Assembly: GCA_949291545.1 (NCBI GenBank)
Contig: CASEWB010000006.1
Span: forward strand, 62,001 to 126,000
Length of the DNA stretch: 64,000 nt
From: an uncultured bacterium
Lineage (GTDB): Bacteria > Elusimicrobiota > Elusimicrobia > Elusimicrobiales > Elusimicrobiaceae
Direction: 5' to 3'
Shown here: positions 50,483-59,146 of the stretch, one piece after another
Layout of the letters: each line of letters opens with the position of its first letter
Position numbering within the stretch: the first letter of the stretch is position 1
The notes under the pieces: model-generated
The model's database searches: none
Seen by the model: only the letters and a program-made list of their open reading frames with translations
Told to the model about the DNA's origin: nothing
Program-made: the position numbers and the translations under genes

Positions 50483-50509
50483 CGGGCCAAAAGATTGGGC
50501 CCTTTTTTT
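50483..50509 (+). terminator. Terminator-like hairpin on the plus strand in a divergent gap
   Basis: GGGCCAA, AAGA loop, TTGGGCCC followed by seven T, and preceded by a second hairpin (GACCCAA/TTGGGTC). No plus-strand gene lies upstream, so it would stop antisense or small transcripts. Confidence 0.5.
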
Positions 50510-50526
50510 AGTTCAGGCAGGGTCCT

Positions 50527-50555
50527 TTGACCCTGGTTCCCGCCGTCTATAAGAC
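50527..50555 (+). promoter_or_regulatory. Possible promoter of the small basic protein gene
   Basis: TTGACC with TAAGAC 17 bp downstream (or TATAAG at 16), directly after the terminator-like hairpin. Confidence 0.35.
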
Positions 50556-50568
50556 ATATAGTATAAGT

Positions 50569-50832
50569 ATGACAAAGAAATTAATGCAATTTGCGTCCCG
50601 TATGCGCCACGCTTGGATACAAAAAGTAACGGAAGAAGTCCTCCGGGAAGAAGTAAAAGCCGTATGCGTGCGGGAACAAATCATTTCGTTAAGCGAGGAA
50701 GAAGCCGCTTTTGTAGCGTTGGAAACGCGCCGCTTGCTGCGGGCCCAACGCCAGGAAGCCAAACGGAAAAGACGGTTGGGAATTCCTCCCCCGCCCACTC
50801 CGGGGAGAATTTCCTACGCCGTGTATATGTAA
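50569..50832 (+). CDS. Small basic protein of unknown function
   Basis: 87 aa, strongly charged and helical: EEVLREEVKAVCVREQ, then a basic stretch RLLRAQRQEAKRKRRLG and a PPPPTPG turn. No signal peptide. I do not recognise it. No clear ribosome site. It is bracketed by a promoter-like site and a good terminator, which argues that it is a real gene. Confidence 0.5.
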   Translation: MTKKLMQFASRMRHAWIQKVTEEVLREEVKAVCVREQIISLSEEEAAFVALETRRLLRAQRQEAKRKRRLGIPPPPTPGRISYAVYM

Positions 50833-50847
50833 CGCTTTCCCGTTTTA

Positions 50848-50876
50848 AAAAAATCCCGCCGCTAGGCGGGATTTTT
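50848..50876. terminator. Bidirectional terminator
   Basis: AAATCCCGCC, GCTA loop, GGCGGGATTT between convergent genes. Confidence 0.8.
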
Positions 50877-50893
50877 AGATGTAAGGGCAAGTT

Positions 50894-52024
50894 TTAAAAC
50901 AGCTGTTTGATGTGCAAATCGCACCCGGCCACTAAGGCGCTGCGTTTATCGGTCATATGGCGGACCGAATATACAGACGCATCGTGATTGTTTAAAAACA
51001 TTTCATACCCTTTATTCATTTCCTTCTGCGGGATAGGGATATTCCGCTCCAGCAAAGTATTCACCCGTTCCATTCCCATACCGGAAAATTCAATTACAAA
51101 CGGAGCGTATTCTTTTAAAATCCACGGCAAGGAATAGGGCTGATTATAATCCGTGTGGCCCAGCCCGGCGTGCACAAACACCACGGCCTGAGGGTCCTGC
51201 TGGTAGATTTGCCGGATAATTTGTGCCCAATAGGCATTGCGTTGCTGCATTGCCTGGGCAGAAATCAACTGCCAGCCTTGTTTGGAGTCGGTCAAGATTT
51301 CCTCCGGTTTAAGCTGGCGCAAGGTTTGTGCCACGGCTGGATTTTCTAGTCCAACCACTTCCACTCCGGCTTCTAGTAAACGCTTGGTAATTTTTTGGTA
51401 ATAGGGGCGTTTGTTTGCCAAATTTTCCACATCATATCTATCCAACAGCACATACACTTCTTTGCCGGGGGTAGCATCGATAAATTCCGAAGCATAATAA
51501 ATTTTTTTATCCGGGTGGGCTTTTTTAAATTGCAAGATTGCCTCTTCCACTTGTTCCACCATCCAAGCAATTTCGTGCACTTCTCCCAACATAATCAAGC
51601 GGGCGTCTTTCGGGAGATACTTTGCATAATTAATCTTATTGGAAACGGTATCAAACGACACGCCTTTTTGTATTTCCCGCAAACGCTGGGAAGCATAAAA
51701 ATCCCGCGAAACCCATTTGCGTACCAATTCTTTTTGGATTTGTTGATTCTGCTGGCGCATTTTAGGCGAAGCTTTTTGCGGGTTGAGCGCAAAATAGCCC
51801 TGGAGCATTGCGTCCATTGATTTAAAATCTTTCTGTTGCATCGTCTGTAAATAGCGCCGCAACGCCCCTTGCTGGGCAAGCGTCCCCCGGCGGAGCACCG
51901 TTTGAGAACCCGCCGCAGAAGAAAACATTTCTTTTGCTATAGCAGAGGGCAGTTTTTGCACTTGTGCAAAAGCTGCGGTACTCAAAAGTAGTGTGGGCAA
52001 CAAAATGGAAAAAAAGTTTTTCAT
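50894..52024 (-). CDS. Secreted ChaN/erythromycin-esterase-like protein
   Basis: 376 aa with a signal peptide (MKNFFSILLPTLLLSTAAFA). The mature part has the ChaN/Tiki/EreA-like pattern: MLGEVHEIAWMVEQVEEAI with a conserved Glu and His, YASEFID, GLENP, AQAMQQRNAYWAQII and VVFVHAGLGH. ChaN-like proteins bind haem or metal and some relatives are hydrolases; activity here is unknown. Its own terminator precedes the neighbouring small gene. Confidence 0.75.
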   Translation of the reverse strand: MKNFFSILLPTLLLSTAAFAQVQKLPSAIAKEMFSSAAGSQTVLRRGTLAQQGALRRYLQTMQQKDFKSMDAMLQGYFALNPQKASPKMRQQNQQIQKELVRKWVSRDFYASQRLREIQKGVSFDTVSNKINYAKYLPKDARLIMLGEVHEIAWMVEQVEEAILQFKKAHPDKKIYYASEFIDATPGKEVYVLLDRYDVENLANKRPYYQKITKRLLEAGVEVVGLENPAVAQTLRQLKPEEILTDSKQGWQLISAQAMQQRNAYWAQIIRQIYQQDPQAVVFVHAGLGHTDYNQPYSLPWILKEYAPFVIEFSGMGMERVNTLLERNIPIPQKEMNKGYEMFLNNHDASVYSVRHMTDKRSALVAGCDLHIKQLF

Positions 52025-52084
52025 AGGTCTTTTATATTGTCCTTTTTTAAAAAGCTCTTAGAAAGGGCCTTTGGACCTATTCCA

Positions 52085-52118
52085 CAAAAAAAGAGGGCCC
52101 AGAAAACCTGGGCCCTCT
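52085..52118 (-). terminator. Terminator of the acyl-CoA dehydrogenase-Etf operon
   Basis: AGAGGGCCCAG/CTGGGCCCTCT, 11-bp stem, with seven T on the minus strand. Confidence 0.88.
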
Positions 52119-52138
52119 AAAGCTGGTATCCAAACCGG

Positions 52139-53329
52139 CTATTTATTTTTTTTGATTTGTTCAATAATGCGCGGCAGGATTTGGTGCGCGTCGCCTACGA
52201 AGCCGTATTTGCAGACGTTGAAAATCGGCGCGTTCGCATCTTTGTTAATGCCGATAATTACATCGCTGTGCTCCATACCTACAATATGCTGCACCGCACC
52301 GGAAATACCGCACGCCACATACAGCTTGGCGGCTACGGTCACACCGCTTTGGCCAATTTGTTTGTCTTTGGGTTTGAGGCCCAAATCAATCGCCGCACGG
52401 CTGGCGCCCACGGCGCCGCCCAAATCGGAGGCTAATTCTTCCAGCAGGTTAAAACCATTCTGGTCTTTCATACCGCGTCCGCCGGCGATAACCACCTGGG
52501 CTTCGTCCAGTTTATCCATCGCGGACACTTCGTCAATGTGCGTATTTACCACGCGCACCTTAGCCGCTTGCGGCGGAATGGCGATGGCTTCGGTTACCAC
52601 CTGGGCCATTTTGCCGGGCGTGGTAACCACTTTTTTAAACACATTGGGGCGCACGGTGGACATTTGCGGGCGGTAGTCCGGGCATTTAATATCCGCCATA
52701 ATGTTGCCGCCGAAAGCGGGGCGGGTTTGGATTAAATTGCCGTCTTTGACGGACAACCCCGTGCAGTCCGCCGTCAAACCGACGAACAGCTCCGAAGAAA
52801 TGCGCGGGGACAAATCACGCCCGATATAAGTGGACGGATAAAGCACCACGCTGGGATTGTATTTTTTAATCAACGCCACCATCGCATTGGCATACGCAAT
52901 CGTATTATAGGTATGGTATTCGGGGCCGTTTACGGCATAGATTTTGTCCGTACCGTATTGGGAAAGCTCGGCATAGTATTGGGAAACATTGTCCCCAATT
53001 ACTACGGCGCAGAGTTCTTCGCCCAGCTGGTCGGCCAGTTCGCGCCCTTTGGACAGCAGTTCAAACCCCACCGGGCGAACCTTTTGGGTTTTGCCGTCGT
53101 CGGAAATTTCAATAAACACCCACACGCCTTTATAGGCGGACAGGTCTTTCTTGGCCGCGCCGGAAGCCGGCAAGGACAACGCTTTCACCGGGCAGACGGA
53201 CACACACGCCCCGCACATCGTGCAGCTGGCGTTGGGCACCGCTTTGCGGTTTACCAAAGAGAGCGCGCCAAACGGACAAGCGCCTACGCATTTGCCGCAA
53301 CCTACGCAATTAGAAGCTACCTGAATCAT
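52139..53329 (-). CDS. etfA: Electron transfer flavoprotein alpha subunit with N-terminal 2[4Fe-4S] ferredoxin domain
   Basis: 396 aa. Residues 1-60 are a ferredoxin with two CxxCxxCxxxCP motifs (CVGCGKCVGACP and CTMCGACVSVCP). Then the EtfA body, ending with the FAD-binding VIAGGRGMKDQNGFNLLEELA, GQSGVTVAAKLYVACGISGAVQH and NKDANAPIF. Ferredoxin-fused EtfA occurs in CarE-type and related complexes that couple acyl-CoA reduction to ferredoxin reduction. Start overlaps the etfB stop (ATGA). Confidence 0.95.
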   Translation of the reverse strand: MIQVASNCVGCGKCVGACPFGALSLVNRKAVPNASCTMCGACVSVCPVKALSLPASGAAKKDLSAYKGVWVFIEISDDGKTQKVRPVGFELLSKGRELADQLGEELCAVVIGDNVSQYYAELSQYGTDKIYAVNGPEYHTYNTIAYANAMVALIKKYNPSVVLYPSTYIGRDLSPRISSELFVGLTADCTGLSVKDGNLIQTRPAFGGNIMADIKCPDYRPQMSTVRPNVFKKVVTTPGKMAQVVTEAIAIPPQAAKVRVVNTHIDEVSAMDKLDEAQVVIAGGRGMKDQNGFNLLEELASDLGGAVGASRAAIDLGLKPKDKQIGQSGVTVAAKLYVACGISGAVQHIVGMEHSDVIIGINKDANAPIFNVCKYGFVGDAHQILPRIIEQIKKNK

Positions 53330-54114
53330 TTGATTACACTCTCCTTTTTCAAAATTTCAACAAATTTATCCGCCAATTCCACGGCAGAGCCGGAGAACAT
53401 TTCGCCTTTGGGGCGGGCCGGCGGCGGGAAGATGCGGTCCACACGCGTGGGCGAACCTTCCAATCCCAGTTTGTGCGGGTCGGCGCCGATGTCGGCCGCC
53501 GTCCAAGTATAGGTGGCTTTATCCTGCGCTTTATGAGCAGCCATAAAGGAAGGATATTTGGGGGCATAGTCGTGGGGCATCGTCATCGTAACCAAAACGG
53601 GCAGGTCGGCTTCCAAAATTTGGTGGCCGCCTTCAATCAGCTTTTTCACTACGATTTGGCTGCCGTTGGCGTCAATGCTTTCGCAAAACGTAATTTGGGG
53701 AATGCCCAAGTGGTAGGCAATGCCGGGGCCGGTCTGGGCGGTATCGCCGTCGATAGCCATTTGTCCGCAAAGGATCAAATCATACTGGCCGATTTTGCGG
53801 ATAGCCGTGGCAAGCGCATAGGAAGTGGCCCAAGTGTCGGAACCGGCAAAAGCGCGGTCGGACAGCAAAACGGCCTCGTCCGCGCCCAACGCCAACGCCA
53901 AGCGCAGAACGGCCACGGCCTGGTTGGGGCCCATGGAAAGAACCGTCACTTTAGCGCCGGTTTTGGCTTTAATGGCCAGCGCTTTTTCCAAAGCGTAATG
54001 GTCATACGGGTTTAAAATGCTGGGCACACCCGCGCGGATAAGCGTACCCGTTTTCGGGTCCACTTTCACTTGGGTGGAATCGGGAACTTGTTTAATACAA
54101 ACAATGATATTCAT
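53326..54114 (-). CDS. etfB: Electron transfer flavoprotein beta subunit
   Basis: 262 aa: IIVCIKQVPDST at the start, PYDHYALEKALAIKAKTGAKVTVLSMGP, LILCGQMAIDGDTAQTGPGIA. EtfB carries the second flavin, the bifurcating one in bifurcating Etfs. It lies between the dehydrogenase and etfA genes. Confidence 0.95.
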   Translation of the reverse strand: MNIIVCIKQVPDSTQVKVDPKTGTLIRAGVPSILNPYDHYALEKALAIKAKTGAKVTVLSMGPNQAVAVLRLALALGADEAVLLSDRAFAGSDTWATSYALATAIRKIGQYDLILCGQMAIDGDTAQTGPGIAYHLGIPQITFCESIDANGSQIVVKKLIEGGHQILEADLPVLVTMTMPHDYAPKYPSFMAAHKAQDKATYTWTAADIGADPHKLGLEGSPTRVDRIFPPPARPKGEMFSGSAVELADKFVEILKKESVIK

Positions 54115-54123
54115 ACGTTTATC

Positions 54124-55767
54124 CTATTTTTTGAAAACTTCTCTAAGTTTGGCGGAAACGACGTCCATATCGTCAATGAGTCCGCGCATTTTTTCTTCAA
54201 TGCCGACCAGGTTCACGCCCTGGCTGAGGTCCGCCGCGTTAATGTTGGGGCAGGTGCCCAAGATAAGGCGCATACCGTCCGTAGCGGTTTTGAAAGCGCT
54301 CTGGCGGGCGTTGACGCGGGCCATCGTGCTAAGCGTGTTCAGGTCAAAGCGGCTGCCTTCGGTGATCACCTTATTGGCACACTGGCGGGTAAACACAGCG
54401 GCTACTTCCATTTCGCTGATAAGGTCGCCCAGCATAAAGGTAACGTACTGGTGGCGGGTCAGCTTATTGACGCGGCAATCGTCCAACACGCGGGCCAAGG
54501 CTCTAAAGCCCAAGGCCACGCTGTCGGCCCCCACATTGGGGTTCTGCGCGTGAATGGCGTCAAATTCGGCGGCCTGGTTCAAGTAGTACTGGCCGCGGCT
54601 CTTTAAATGTTCCTGCCAGCGCCCGCGGAAGATAGTCATTTCCAATACTTCGCTGGTGCCTTCGTAAATGCAGGTGATTTTGACGTCGCGTTTGATTTTT
54701 TCGACCGCAAATTCTTTGGTGTAACCAAAACCGCCCATCGCCTGGATAGAATCTTCGGCGGCTTTGTTGCCGGTTTCGGTGGCGTACAATTTGGCGATGG
54801 CGCCTTCGGTAGCCAGGCCGTGGTTATTGACTTCCAGCTGTTTGGCCGTCCAGTCAATATACGCGCGGGCCGCTTCAAAGCGTACATAGTGCGGGGTGAT
54901 CAGCTTTAACATAAAGCCTTGTTTTTCGGCCAACGGGCCGCCCGCCTGAATGCGCTGTTGGGCATACTGCAAAGCGGTTTCCACCGCTTCTTCGCCGCCG
55001 CCCAAACCAAACGCTGCTACCATTAAGCGCGTATAGCCGAACACGGCCTGCGCCTGCAGGAAGCCTTGGCCTTCTTTGAGGCCGATTAAATTTTCAGCCG
55101 GCACATACACGTCGTCAAACGCCAAACCGGCCGTATTGGACAAGCGGATACCGTGTTTGTCTTCGTGCACGTCCTGGGTAAAGCCGGGGGTGCCTTTTTC
55201 CACAATAAACCAGCTCGGGCCGCCGGGGGCCAAAGCGAGCACGGTGTAGATATCGGCTACGCCGCCGTTGGAAATCCACATTTTGCTGCCGGTGATTTTG
55301 TAGCCCACCACTTTACCGTCTTTAATGACGTGTTCGGCGCGGGTGCGCAGGGATACAAGGTCGGAGCCGGCGTCGGCTTCGGTAGCGCCGTACGCGACGA
55401 GTTTATTTTCGTGCGCGATTTTTTTAAACCATTTGGCTTTCTGTTCCGGGGTACCGCCTACGTTAATCGGGTCGCTGCCCAGGAAGGTGGCAAACACGCC
55501 GGTGGCGATGCCCAAGTCAATGCGGGCCAACTGTTCGCACACGCGGTAGATTTCGGTGGTTTGGCCGCCGAGTCCGCCGTATTCTTCGGGAATAAGCAAA
55601 AGATGTACGCCCAATACGTCGTGGTCGTACATCTCTTTTAAAATGTCTAACGGAATTTCGTTTTTCGCGTCATGCTCCCGGATAAGGTTAAAAGAAATCC
55701 GGTTCTTCGCATATTGCTTCAAACTGTCTAACATCAGGTTTCTGGTTGTCAGGTCGTTTTTTGCCAT
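54124..55767 (-). CDS. Acyl-CoA dehydrogenase
   Basis: 547 aa from ATG at 55767. The classic fold spans about residues 1-390: VAYGATEADAGSDLVSLRTRA, MWISNGGVADIYTVLA, QAMGGFGYTKEFAVEK, and YEGTSEVLEMTIFRG, where the glutamate is the likely catalytic base. A C-terminal extension of about 150 residues makes it longer than the usual 380 aa. With EtfBA it likely reduces an enoyl-CoA (for example crotonyl-CoA or another) with possible electron bifurcation. First gene of the operon. Confidence 0.93.
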   Translation of the reverse strand: MAKNDLTTRNLMLDSLKQYAKNRISFNLIREHDAKNEIPLDILKEMYDHDVLGVHLLLIPEEYGGLGGQTTEIYRVCEQLARIDLGIATGVFATFLGSDPINVGGTPEQKAKWFKKIAHENKLVAYGATEADAGSDLVSLRTRAEHVIKDGKVVGYKITGSKMWISNGGVADIYTVLALAPGGPSWFIVEKGTPGFTQDVHEDKHGIRLSNTAGLAFDDVYVPAENLIGLKEGQGFLQAQAVFGYTRLMVAAFGLGGGEEAVETALQYAQQRIQAGGPLAEKQGFMLKLITPHYVRFEAARAYIDWTAKQLEVNNHGLATEGAIAKLYATETGNKAAEDSIQAMGGFGYTKEFAVEKIKRDVKITCIYEGTSEVLEMTIFRGRWQEHLKSRGQYYLNQAAEFDAIHAQNPNVGADSVALGFRALARVLDDCRVNKLTRHQYVTFMLGDLISEMEVAAVFTRQCANKVITEGSRFDLNTLSTMARVNARQSAFKTATDGMRLILGTCPNINAADLSQGVNLVGIEEKMRGLIDDMDVVSAKLREVFKK

Positions 55768-55826
55768 ATTTGGGAGTCTCCAAAATACAATATAGATATA
55801 TGATACCAATTTTTAAGTTTCTACGC

Positions 55827-55876
55827 ACCCCGCCTCGGAAAGGTTGGCCCAAACTTTTCCCTCAACTCGGCGGGGT
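55827..55876. repeat. Long inverted repeat between acyl-CoA dehydrogenase and pilin 7
   Basis: ACCCCGCC (55827-55834) pairs with GGCGGGGT (55869-55876); inside, GGAAAG...TTGG pairs imperfectly with CCAAACTTTTCC. No T tract follows on either strand beyond TTT, so its role is unclear. Confidence 0.5.
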
Positions 55877-55911
55877 TTCCCCCTGCTCCGTTTTGGCGCC
55901 GCCTCTACTCC

Positions 55912-55941
55912 AAAAAGGCCCCGGCCGTTTTTGCCGGGGCC
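55912..55941 (-). terminator. Terminator of pilin 7
   Basis: GGCCCCGGC/GCCGGGGCC, 9-bp stem, with five T on the minus strand. Confidence 0.8.
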
Positions 55942-55960
55942 CTGGATACGCGTTGCCAAG

Positions 55961-56497
55961 TTAATAATTTTCTATATTGTTTACGACACCTTTCATACTT
56001 TTACAAATTTTTTCTCCCAAGTCTGTCCAACTTTCGCACAAAATTGTACCAGGCTTACGCAAGGACGAACCATTCGTGTCCACATGGGACAAATACATAT
56101 CCAACTGCATATCGCGGTAGGTGCTGCATTCGCTATACAAACTATTATGATTGGGGCAATAGCGCGGAATAATATTTCCCACCGCAATATTTTTCCCATG
56201 GTCGATATGGTTATCCAGCTGTACGGAGTTACCGCACTTGTACCCCACACTGCCGCCGGAAGAATACCGCGTGCAGCCGGGCAAGGAAACGTCTATATCC
56301 TGCAAGTCCATAGCATAATGCCCATTCGCCATATAATAGGACTCCTGTCCCTCGGCTAAGCTTTTAGCCGTTCCCATATAACCACCCACATGGCTCTTGG
56401 CAACCGCTACTTGATACTGCGGCAATGCCACCGCGGCCAAAATACCAATAATTAACACCACTACCAATAATTCAATTAATGTGAAACCTTGTTTCAT
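55961..56497 (-). CDS. Type IV prepilin 7
   Basis: 178 aa from ATG at 56497 (AGGAG upstream). Leader MKQG then FTLIELLVVVLIIGILAAVAL; globular part with cysteine pairs (GYKCGNSV, RYCPNHNS, LYSECSTYRD, LCESW). An upstream extension of the frame includes no pilin features and is rejected. Confidence 0.93.
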   Translation of the reverse strand: MKQGFTLIELLVVVLIIGILAAVALPQYQVAVAKSHVGGYMGTAKSLAEGQESYYMANGHYAMDLQDIDVSLPGCTRYSSGGSVGYKCGNSVQLDNHIDHGKNIAVGNIIPRYCPNHNSLYSECSTYRDMQLDMYLSHVDTNGSSLRKPGTILCESWTDLGEKICKSMKGVVNNIENY

Positions 56498-56538
56498 AAA
56501 TGCTCCTCGTGTTATATTTTTCAGGTCCTGCTGGCAAC

Positions 56539-56566
56539 AGTATATAGGGAAATATAAAAAAGTCAA
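56539..56566 (-). promoter_or_regulatory. Promoter of pilin 7
   Basis: TTGACT, 16-bp spacer starting with T5, TATACT; good sigma70-type site about 42 bp before the start. Confidence 0.65.
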
Positions 56567-56671
56567 TTCTTTTTCGGTTAGAAAAATATAGACTCCTCCG
56601 CCAGCCCACCCCCCGCATATGATTTGCGGGAAAAGGTTCCGCCGTTTCCTGGAAATATGTATAATAGCAAT

Positions 56672-57007
56672 ATGGATTGCATATTTTGCGGCATTGCCGA
56701 CGGCTCTGTAAAAAGCCAACTGATTTACGAAGATCAAGACGTGGTGGCGTTTAAAGATTTAAACCCGCAGGCGCCTACCCATCTTTTGATTATCCCGCGC
56801 AAACACATTGCGCGCTTGTCCGAAGCGGACGAACAGGACGCGCTTTTATTGGGCAAAGTATTGCTGGTGGCAAAAAAACTGGCCCAGCAGTTTAATTTAA
56901 AGGACTTCCGCCTGGTAACCAACAACGGCAAAGGCGCGGGCCAAAGCGTGGACCATTTACACTTCCACTTAATGGCAGGCCGGCGCTTTTTGTGGCCGGC
57001 GGGCTAA
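56672..57007 (+). CDS. HIT-family nucleotide hydrolase
   Basis: 111 aa. DCIFCGIADG near the start and the histidine triad HLHFHLMAGR (HxHxH) at the end define an Hint/HIT purine phosphoramidase. Start at 56672 (MDCIFCGI) is preferred to an upstream frame start. Precedes rpsU. Confidence 0.93.
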   Translation: MDCIFCGIADGSVKSQLIYEDQDVVAFKDLNPQAPTHLLIIPRKHIARLSEADEQDALLLGKVLLVAKKLAQQFNLKDFRLVTNNGKGAGQSVDHLHFHLMAGRRFLWPAG

Positions 57008-57104
57008 AAAATACCCAAAACGGCTGAAATAAGCTATAATATATATAAGGTAAAAATTACCCTTTTATTTTTGTCTATTGACCGTAGAAGGTGGTGAAAA
57101 AGTA

Positions 57105-57299
57105 ATGGTTTTTGTAAAAGTCAGAGACGCCGAACACCTGGAAGAAGCGCTCAAACGCTTTAAAAGAGAATGTGAGAAAAACGGCATTTTGAAAGAAATC
57201 AAAAGACGCGAAACTTACATGCCTCCGAGCGTAAAACGCAAAATCAAATCGCAGGAAGCTCAGCGCCGCGCTCGCCGCACCAAACGCAGACGTTTTTAA
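57105..57299 (+). CDS. rpsU: 30S ribosomal protein S21
   Basis: 64 aa: MVFVKVRDAEHLEEALKRFK, the S21 motif REC and RREtyMPPS, and the basic tail RRARRTKRRRF. AAGGTGG lies upstream. First gene of the rpsU-dnaG-rpoD macromolecular synthesis operon. Confidence 0.95.
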   Translation: MVFVKVRDAEHLEEALKRFKRECEKNGILKEIKRRETYMPPSVKRKIKSQEAQRRARRTKRRRF

Positions 57300-57314
57300 T
57301 TAAAGAAGCACCAC

Positions 57315-57352
57315 AGGCAATAGTCCTTTACGCAAGTATCGGGCTATTGCCT
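57315..57352 (+). terminator. Hairpin between rpsU and dnaG
   Basis: AGGCAATAG/CTATTGCCT, 9-bp stem with a 20-nt loop and a TTCTTTGCCTTT tail. Likely a partial terminator that lets rpsU be expressed more than dnaG. Confidence 0.55.
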
Positions 57353-57387
57353 TCTTTGCCTTTAATCTAAAACCAGGCGGCACAAGC

Positions 57388-59139
57388 GTGAACAATAATC
57401 TTACAGAACAAATTAAGGACAGGTTGGACATTGTAGAATTTATCCGGCAATATGTACCGGACCTAAAACGCGCGGGTAAAACCTACAAGGCCTGCTGTCC
57501 TTTTCATAAAGAAAAAACCCCTTCTTTCACATGCAGCAGCGAAAAGGGGTTGTTCTATTGTTTTGGCTGCCAGGAAGGGGGTGACATCTTTGCATTTTTA
57601 ATGAAGATGGAAAACCTGTCCTTCAACGAAGCGCTGGAAAAATTGGCCGGCCTGGCAGGCTTGGAATACAAGCCCGCACGTCCAATGACCGGCGAAGAAC
57701 TCCGCCGCGCCAGCGTGCGCAGGCTGTTGGATTTTGCCAAAGCGTTCTATCATAAAAACTTAATGGGTGCGGGCGGCGAACGCGCGCGCGCGTATGTGAA
57801 AGAGCGCAACTTAACCAAAGAAACGTGCGAAAAATTTGAGCTGGGCCTTGCGCTAAACGACGCCACTGCCCTGGCGCGGGCGGCCAAAACCGCCAAATAT
57901 ACGGATAAGGATTTGAAAGACGCCGGCCTGTGCGTAATTACCCCGTACGGCGCGCGGGATTACTACCGCAACCGTTTGATGTTTCCCATTATCAACCAAC
58001 GGGGCGACACGGTGGGGTTCGGCGGGCGCATTTTAGGGGAGGGCGAACCCAAATATTTAAATTCGCCAGAAACGGTTTTATTTACCAAAAGCCACGTTTT
58101 GTACGGGCTGAATTTTGCGGGGCCGGCTATCCGCAAAGCGGGGCGCGCGGTACTGCTCGAAGGGTATATGGACGTAATCGCCTGCCACCAGGCGGGGGCG
58201 GACTATACGGTGGCCCCGCTGGGTACCAGCTTGACCGAAGAACACGCACGGCTGCTCAAGCGGTATACGGATAACGTCATTGTACTGTTCGACCCGGACG
58301 CCGCCGGCATAAAAGCCGCCTTGCGCGGAGCACTGATTTTAATTGAGCGCGGCCTGTTTGTAAAAGTAGCCTCGCTGCCCGAAGGGTTGGACCCGGACGA
58401 ATATATTGCCAAATACGGCAAAGAAAGTTTTGAAAATATTTTAAACCAGGCGCAGGACTTAATCGCCTTCCACACTGGTTTGCAGCTGGATTTGTATCCC
58501 CAGCCGCTCCAAGCGCAGGACAAAACGCGCATCATTACCGAATTGGCGGAAACCATCGCCAAACAACCGGACGAAATTGTCCGGCGGGAATGGGCCAAAT
58601 ATGTGGCCGAACATGTGGGAGTAGACGAACAACTGGTTTTAGAGCGTTTGCGCAAGCCAACGCCTTTAGCGCCAGGGTTTCAACGCCGCAAACCGGCCCC
58701 GGCCGTACAACAGCCGGCCGCCAGCGCCGCGGAAGAAGATTTGTTATCGTGGCTCTTAAAAAGCCCGGAGCACATTGTATTATGCTCGGAACTAACCCAG
58801 GAAGATTTTTCTACCCCGGGGGCTTGGCGTATGTTTGAAGCAATCGTGCAGGCACACACGCAAAATCCGGCCGCACAAGACTTGACGGAAGCAGCCGCCG
58901 GCTATGCCCCGGAACAGAAAAACGAACTGGTCAAACTGGCTATGCTGCAAACGCCAGCCGATTTTAACCCGGCGCGCGACATTGCCGCCTGTGTAGCCAA
59001 GCTGGAGCAAGCGGGCTTGCACAAACGCCTGGAAGCCGTCAAACGGCAAATGAAACAACTGGGCGCGGGCAAAGTGCCGCCGGAAATTATTCAGAAATAT
59101 ATGCAGTTGCAGAACAAATTAAAAAAATATCGCAGTTGA
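57388..59139 (+). CDS. dnaG: DNA primase
   Basis: 583 aa with a GTG start (AGGCGG upstream). CHC2 zinc domain ([12 protein letters not shown]...[10 protein letters not shown]), the TOPRIM core ([12 protein letters not shown] with Glu, [11 protein letters not shown] with Asp) and a C-terminal DnaB-binding helical region. It lays RNA primers for replication. Confidence 0.97.
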   Translation: MNNNLTEQIKDRLDIVEFIRQYVPDLKRAGKTYKACCPFHKEKTPSFTCSSEKGLFYCFGCQEGGDIFAFLMKMENLSFNEALEKLAGLAGLEYKPARPMTGEELRRASVRRLLDFAKAFYHKNLMGAGGERARAYVKERNLTKETCEKFELGLALNDATALARAAKTAKYTDKDLKDAGLCVITPYGARDYYRNRLMFPIINQRGDTVGFGGRILGEGEPKYLNSPETVLFTKSHVLYGLNFAGPAIRKAGRAVLLEGYMDVIACHQAGADYTVAPLGTSLTEEHARLLKRYTDNVIVLFDPDAAGIKAALRGALILIERGLFVKVASLPEGLDPDEYIAKYGKESFENILNQAQDLIAFHTGLQLDLYPQPLQAQDKTRIITELAETIAKQPDEIVRREWAKYVAEHVGVDEQLVLERLRKPTPLAPGFQRRKPAPAVQQPAASAAEEDLLSWLLKSPEHIVLCSELTQEDFSTPGAWRMFEAIVQAHTQNPAAQDLTEAAAGYAPEQKNELVKLAMLQTPADFNPARDIAACVAKLEQAGLHKRLEAVKRQMKQLGAGKVPPEIIQKYMQLQNKLKKYRS

Positions 59140-59146
59140 GGAAAAT

